Source of the DNA: Tessaracoccus sp. MC1679
GTDB taxonomy: Bacteria; Actinomycetota; Actinomycetes; Propionibacteriales; Propionibacteriaceae
Direction: 5' to 3'
NCBI RefSeq assembly: GCF_014164775.1
Contig: NZ_JACJGB010000007.1
Coordinates: 173,529 to 237,528 of the forward strand
DNA length: 64,000 nt
The position numbers and the translations under genes were made by a program. Positions 60,481 through 64,000 of this stretch are shown here, piece after piece. Numbering within the stretch: position 1 is the stretch's first letter; each line of letters opens with the position of its first letter. The notes under the pieces are model-generated. The model was not told the origin of the DNA. It was given only the letters and a program-made list of their open reading frames with translations, and did not search any database.

Positions 60481-60924
60481 TCAGGCAAGCGCGCTGTCGC
60501 TTCGTCGTCGCGGTACTCCCGCCTCATCAAGCGTTCGAGCAACGACGCGCTCCGTCGCCCCGACCAACGTAGCGATACGCTTCACCGCCATGCCCGAGCG
60601 TGCCGCGTCCAGGACCCGATCCCGTGTCTGGTCGTCCAGCACGACCAATCTGACTGCGCGTGTCGGAACACCTGCGCGGTGGAGGTGTTCCGACACCGTC
60701 GTGCGGTGGACACCGAACCGCCGAGCGAGCGCGTAGACCGAGTCGCCCTTCTTGTACGCCTCGAGGAGCTCCGCGATCTGCGTCTCCGTCAGCCGGACTT
60801 GCTTCTGGAGGCTCCGTTCGTTTCGATTCCCCGTAGGTGTCTGGCACCGGCGGGCGTCCCCGATGAGCGCCAACGCCGTGTTTTCGCCACCCCTGAGATT
60901 CGAGTAGTTTCCCAGGGTTTCCAC
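60481..60924 (-). CDS. Helix-turn-helix protein, recombinase-tail type
   Basis: 147 residues. VRLTETQIAELLEAYKKGDSVYALARRFGVHRTTVSEHL is a resolvase-like helix-turn-helix, similar to the extra C-terminal domain of SR2. A second HTH-like unit follows (ARSGMAVKRIATLVGATERVVARTL). It may be a stand-alone regulator or the detached tail of a recombinase. The first ~40 residues look unstructured, so the start is uncertain. Confidence 0.65.
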   Translation of the reverse strand: METLGNYSNLRGGENTALALIGDARRCQTPTGNRNERSLQKQVRLTETQIAELLEAYKKGDSVYALARRFGVHRTTVSEHLHRAGVPTRAVRLVVLDDQTRDRVLDAARSGMAVKRIATLVGATERVVARTLDEAGVPRRRSDSALA

Positions 60925-60930
60925 AGCAGA

Positions 60931-60962
60931 ACTCCCTAGTCAAACGCCTTTGACTAGGGAGT
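60931..60962. terminator. 14-bp perfect hairpin terminator
   Basis: ACTCCCTAGTCAAA (60931-60944), loop CGCC, and its complement TTTGACTAGGGAGT (60949-60962), followed by TTACTTGTT. Likely a bidirectional intrinsic terminator or insulator between the HTH gene and the integrase. Confidence 0.75.
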
Positions 60963-61070
60963 TTACTTGTTCCACCTTGGACCCAAGTGCCCTCAGAGGG
61001 ACAAAGCAGAGCTTTGAGATCGCACGTTCATCGCACGCGCCAGCGGCGCTCTGGCGGGGTTCCTACTCGC

Positions 61071-62272
61071 ATGAGACGGTTTGGATACATCCGACGCCTG
61101 CCGAGCAAGCGGTATCAGGCGAGCTTCACGCATCCGGACGATCCGGGCAGGAGGGTGGTTGCTCCGACGACTTTCACCCACAAGAGCGATGTGGACCACT
61201 GGCTGGGACTCCAGGAGCGCGCCATTGAGCGAGGGAGTGGCTTGCGCCCGAGGAAGTCGAGGCCCGACGGCCGAAGGTGCGAACTCTTCAGGAAACCTAT
61301 GACCGGTTCCTGGCCCAGCGCCCGCGGCCGCTGGCCCTGTCCACGCTGACCGCGTATGAGCAAGACTGGCGTCTGCGGATCGTTCCCCACTGGGGGGCCG
61401 AGCGTGACGTGAAGACCATCACCCACGACGACGTGTGGCAATGGCGCCAGGGCCCGCTGGGTGCTGAGCGCCGCCGCGACCGGTCGTCGTTGGCGCTGTT
61501 CAGTGAGTTGTTGGCTAAGGCGGCGCATTGGGGGTGGATCGACAAGAACCCCGCCGCCGGCGTGGGTATCCCGCGACAGACGAAGGCGATGGAGCAGCGT
61601 CACGTGTTCGACCTGGACGATGTACGACGCTATCTGCAGGCCGCCGAACCCCAGCACGTGGCGATGTTGGCCACGGTGGCCCTGGGCGGGTTGAGATCCG
61701 CTGAAGTCCGGGGTCTGCGTCGGATGGACCTCGACCTCGAGGGGCGGCGGATCCTGGTGCGCCAGGCGATCGAGCATGGCAAGGACGGCGATGCCTACCG
61801 CGTGGGTGTGAAGGTTCCCAAGACGTCGGCCGGCATCCGCTCGCTGCCGATGTCGACGACGTTGGTGACGATCCTGCGGGATCACCTCACGTTGCATCCG
61901 AGGTCGCCGGAGCAGCTCGTGTTCACCGTCGCGGATGGCAAGCCGATGGGGCCGGCTGAGGCAGACCGTCGTCATAACAGGGCGCTGGCCAACATGGGGT
62001 TGCGGACCCCGGAGGCGGAGCGGCGCCGATTGTGGCGGAAGGGTCTGCCGGTGCCGACGGAGGACCACATCACGCTGCACGACCTGCGTGCTTCGTACGC
62101 CGCGTGGCTCTTCAGCGAGGGGTACACGATCGCGGAAGTCATGCTCTTGCTGGGGTGGAGCGACTCGCGGATGGCGCTTGAGGTCTACAGCCGCGTCTTC
62201 CCACGCCGGGTCGAGAGCGTCGGTCCCAAGCAGGACGAAGCGCTCAAGGGCCTCACGGTCGTCGTGGCATGA
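61071..62272 (+). pseudogene. Tyrosine integrase, one-base frameshift (copy 2)
   Basis: A full-length integrase of about 400 residues can be read if one G is added to GAGCGAGGGAGTGG (61229-61242). The N-terminal arm-binding part RFGYIRRLPSKRYQASF and TTFTHKSDVDHWLGLQERA is in frame with the ATG at 61071; the rest (WLAPEEVEARRPKVRTLQETYDRFL onward) is in the +1-base frame and includes all catalytic residues (R..HDLR..Y). A GTG at 61277 could start a protein lacking the arm domain. It may be a true mutation or a sequencing error. Confidence 0.82.
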
Positions 62273-62307
62273 GGCCCCCGATCGCCTCTCTACGTGTAAA
62301 GGCTCCC

Positions 62308-62341
62308 TTGACGAGGGCAGGATGTAAAGGTAGTCTTTACA
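62308..62341 (+). promoter_or_regulatory. TA promoter with overlapping operator (copy 2)
   Basis: Same layout as copy 1: TTGACG at 62308, TAGTCT at 62331, palindrome TGTAAAGGTAGTCTTTACA at 62323-62341, ATG at 62343. Confidence 0.65.
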
Positions 62342-62342
62342 C

Positions 62343-62579
62343 ATGGAGATCCGCGGTTCGGCGCGCAAGCACGGGATCACGGATGCAGAGATCGAACATG
62401 CTTGGCACCACGCCATAAGGCTCGTCGAGTATGAATACAACGGTCAGGAACGCCTGTTGGTGATCGGGCCTGACCAGCACGGACGCTTGCTGGAACTCGT
62501 TGCTGTGCCTGCAGATGAACCGACTCGGATCATCCACGCTGATCGACTACGACCGAAGTTCTACGACTACCTGAGGTGA
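62343..62579 (+). CDS. Toxin-like protein of a TA pair (copy 2)
   Basis: Identical to the 78-residue protein at 47079 ([11 protein letters not shown] to KFYDYLR), with the same upstream operator and downstream partner. Two identical TA pairs would cross-neutralise, which could help hold both islands in place. Confidence 0.6.
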   Translation: MEIRGSARKHGITDAEIEHAWHHAIRLVEYEYNGQERLLVIGPDQHGRLLELVAVPADEPTRIIHADRLRPKFYDYLR

Positions 62580-62589
62580 GGTGAACGCC

Positions 62590-62832
62590 ATGACCATCAA
62601 GACACACAATGACTCGACCGGGCTGGACCAGCTAGACGTCCGTACGAACCCAGCCCGCGACGCCGCGCACTTCCGCCGGATTCTCGCTGCCCGGAAGGCG
62701 GTGGCGGAGGCCGAACAGGAACTGCGAGAAGCAGTACACGAGGCCCGCGAGGCCGGCGACTCCTGGACCGTTATCGGGGCCGCGCTCGACACAACCCGTC
62801 AGGCTGCCTATCAGCGCTTCGGTCGCGACTGA
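62590..62832 (+). CDS. Antitoxin-like HTH protein (copy 2)
   Basis: Identical to the protein at 47326, 80 residues, ending AYQRFGRD. Start chosen at the ATG with GAGGTG six bases upstream. Confidence 0.6.
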   Translation: MTIKTHNDSTGLDQLDVRTNPARDAAHFRRILAARKAVAEAEQELREAVHEAREAGDSWTVIGAALDTTRQAAYQRFGRD

Positions 62833-62912
62833 ACCGTCGCAGTTCAAATGGCCCCTCTCACGCTGGGTGTCGGCCGTGGGGGTTCATAGGGGTATGAGCG
62901 AGAGGATCCTTG

Positions 62913-63142
62913 ATGAGCACCCGTAACACCTCAGCCCCCACACCGAGAGCGGGCGCGCGCGGTGGGCCTCCCTGAATGAAGCCGCTGAGTACATTCGTGT
63001 TCATCCCAAGACCTTGACCCGACGCTTCAGCGACGGTTCCCTGATCCGGTACCGAGTTGGACGCCGGGTGATGGTCGATTTGGACGAGCTGGACGAACTC
63101 GTGGTCGCGAGCGCCGGCGGCCTCAAGACCCTGGCCGGGTGA
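62913..63142 (+). pseudogene. Excisionase-like HTH gene, out of frame (copy 2)
   Basis: Same sequence as 47649-47878, with the same disjoint start and HTH frames (LNEAAEYIRVHPKTLTRRF). Because both copies share the defect, it predates the duplication or was spread by gene conversion. Confidence 0.65.
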
Positions 63143-63331
63143 CCGCATTGCGGGCGTCGGCTTCGTGGGCACAGACCCTCGAGGTGGGGCGCTTGTTGTC
63201 CCAATGTAGTGCCGCTCCCCAGTATTGGGGTTTGTGGCTCATCACAATCCACGGTGTAGTTGAGGCCTGAACCGCCGGTCTCGAAGATAGATCGGGCGGT
63301 TCATCCCGCGCAAGGCAAGTCCATCCGCAGC

Positions 63332-63649
63332 ATGGCCACGGAGATAGGTCTCCTCGACTTCTATCGGCAGGCTTATCAGGCTTATCAACAGGCCAGCGGC
63401 GTCGCGCGCTCCGAGGGGTGGTCGATTGAAGCCCACGCGATGGAACGGTGCCTCAACGTCCTACGCGGCCTGCACCTCATCTCGAGCCTCTCGCTCAGCA
63501 GGGGCGGCAACGTACAGCTCGGAACTGCATGGGGCGACCAGTTCTACTCACTGATCGGCACCGCCTTCCGCCTCCTCGACACCGATGAGCGAGCGGTCTC
63601 CTCGGCGCTTTCCTGGCTCAAGGAGTCGGAGACCGTGGAGACAGCCTGA
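63332..63649 (+). CDS. Protein of unknown function (copy 2)
   Basis: Identical to the 105-residue protein at 48068 (MATEIGLLDFYRQ to ESETVETA). No family recognised. The region to 63974 carries no convincing gene. Confidence 0.5.
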   Translation: MATEIGLLDFYRQAYQAYQQASGVARSEGWSIEAHAMERCLNVLRGLHLISSLSLSRGGNVQLGTAWGDQFYSLIGTAFRLLDTDERAVSSALSWLKESETVETA

Positions 63650-63974
63650 TCTCGCACTCGGCTTCGTGACGTGGAAAGGGGGAGTTGTGCCCGCTCATCG
63701 GCATTATGAGCGCGAGAGCCGGCTCATGGCTCTCGGCTGTCGCGGGCGGTTCTTGAGGCTAACCGAGCCCGCGAGGGTGGTGTGGTCAGGGGCTACAAGC
63801 AGCAGCAGTTCGGGTCGCGGGACAGAGCGGATCGGGACGCTGTGCGCGTGGAGGAGGAGAAGTGCCAGAGCCGGTTGTGTGGTGCCGGGAGTCCGCGAAT
63901 CGTCTGGCTGGTAGCACACTCGCAGCACGGCGCTGCCTTCTCCTCGGTAAGCTCCTAGTCAGCAGCGTTTAGAC

Positions 63975-64000
63975 AGGGGTTCGAGTCCCCTATGCTCCAC
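63975..64000 (+). repeat. att core 3 (right end of island 2, cut by the window)
   Basis: The first 26 bases of the 27-bp core (AGGGGTTCGAG to GCTCCAC) reach the window edge. Either the chromosome or a third element follows. Confidence 0.88.

Larger units (their letters stand above)
48738..64000. mobile_element. Genomic island 2, tandem to island 1
   Basis: Bounded by att cores 2 and 3. Cargo: serine recombinase fragment, DUF6338 pair, CPBP protease, the RiPP cluster with two ABC transporters (51.9-58.0 kb), conjugative-element genes, an HTH gene and a frameshifted tyrosine integrase. Its right 2.5 kb equals that of island 1, showing the same integration module was used or exchanged. Confidence 0.85.
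61497..64000. repeat. 2.5-kb direct repeat, copy 2
   Basis: Second copy of 46233-48736; apparently identical to the right edge of the window, which cuts within the att core. Confidence 0.9.

Overview
The window comes from a high-GC actinobacterial chromosome, most likely a Propionibacteriaceae-type organism (inferred from gene order and protein character; no database was consulted). Positions 1-30,320 are the chromosomal core around the replication origin. Positions 30,321-64,000 are two tandem genomic islands stacked on a tRNA-Ala gene.

Origin region. On the minus strand lie dnaA, an ABC exporter pair, dnaN, a short gnd, recF, a DUF721 (DciA-like) gene, a SIMPL-domain gene and an M23 peptidase that runs off the left edge. 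On the plus strand lie rpmH, rnpA, yidD, yidC, jag, rsmG, parA and parB. DnaA boxes occur in two clusters, upstream of dnaA (13.8-13.9 kb) and between dnaA and dnaN (9.75-9.88 kb). Between them sit a fused persulfide/CoA-disulfide reductase-rhodanese, a small zinc-ribbon protein and a CsoR/CstR-family repressor. Three similar palindromes (TATACCCC-N-GGGGTATA type) link these genes with the trxB region. Two parS sites lie in and beside parA. Two intergenic repeat families occur here: three ~260-bp elements with 34-nt inverted arms, and three palindromic 'GGTTGAGC/GTCGAAACC' repeats.

Core genes to 30.2 kb: DUF3817, SURF1, a D-Ala-D-Ala-ligase-like enzyme, a PLP aminotransferase, thioredoxin and its reductase, an enoyl-CoA hydratase/hydrolase, a SorC-type regulator and an MFS transporter.

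Island 1 (30,319-48,737) lies between the tRNA-Ala(TGC) 3' end and a 27-bp repeat of that end. It carries two broken large serine recombinases, a PstI/BsuBI-type restriction-modification pair, a DUF5343-Ymh pair of possible defence function, and remnants of a conjugative element (DUF4913-type gene, SSB, VirD4/TraG C-terminus). A block with a two-component system, an ABC exporter and an erythromycin-esterase-like protein appears to split the DUF4913 gene. The right end is a 5'-truncated tyrosine integrase, a toxin-antitoxin-like pair, an excisionase-like gene and an att core.

Island 2 (48,738 to beyond 64,000) starts with another serine-recombinase fragment and ends with a second copy of the integrase/TA/att segment, apparently identical over about 2.5 kb. 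Its cargo is the most interesting content: a candidate RiPP cluster. It has a 21-residue precursor ending WWIIV, a ThiF/MccB-like enzyme with an N-terminal RRE-like domain, an M50 membrane protease, a divergent TetR regulator, and two ABC transporters in one operon. A CPBP protease gene lies upstream. Matching palindromic operators overlap the promoters of both the biosynthetic and the transporter operon, so one regulator probably couples production and export or immunity.
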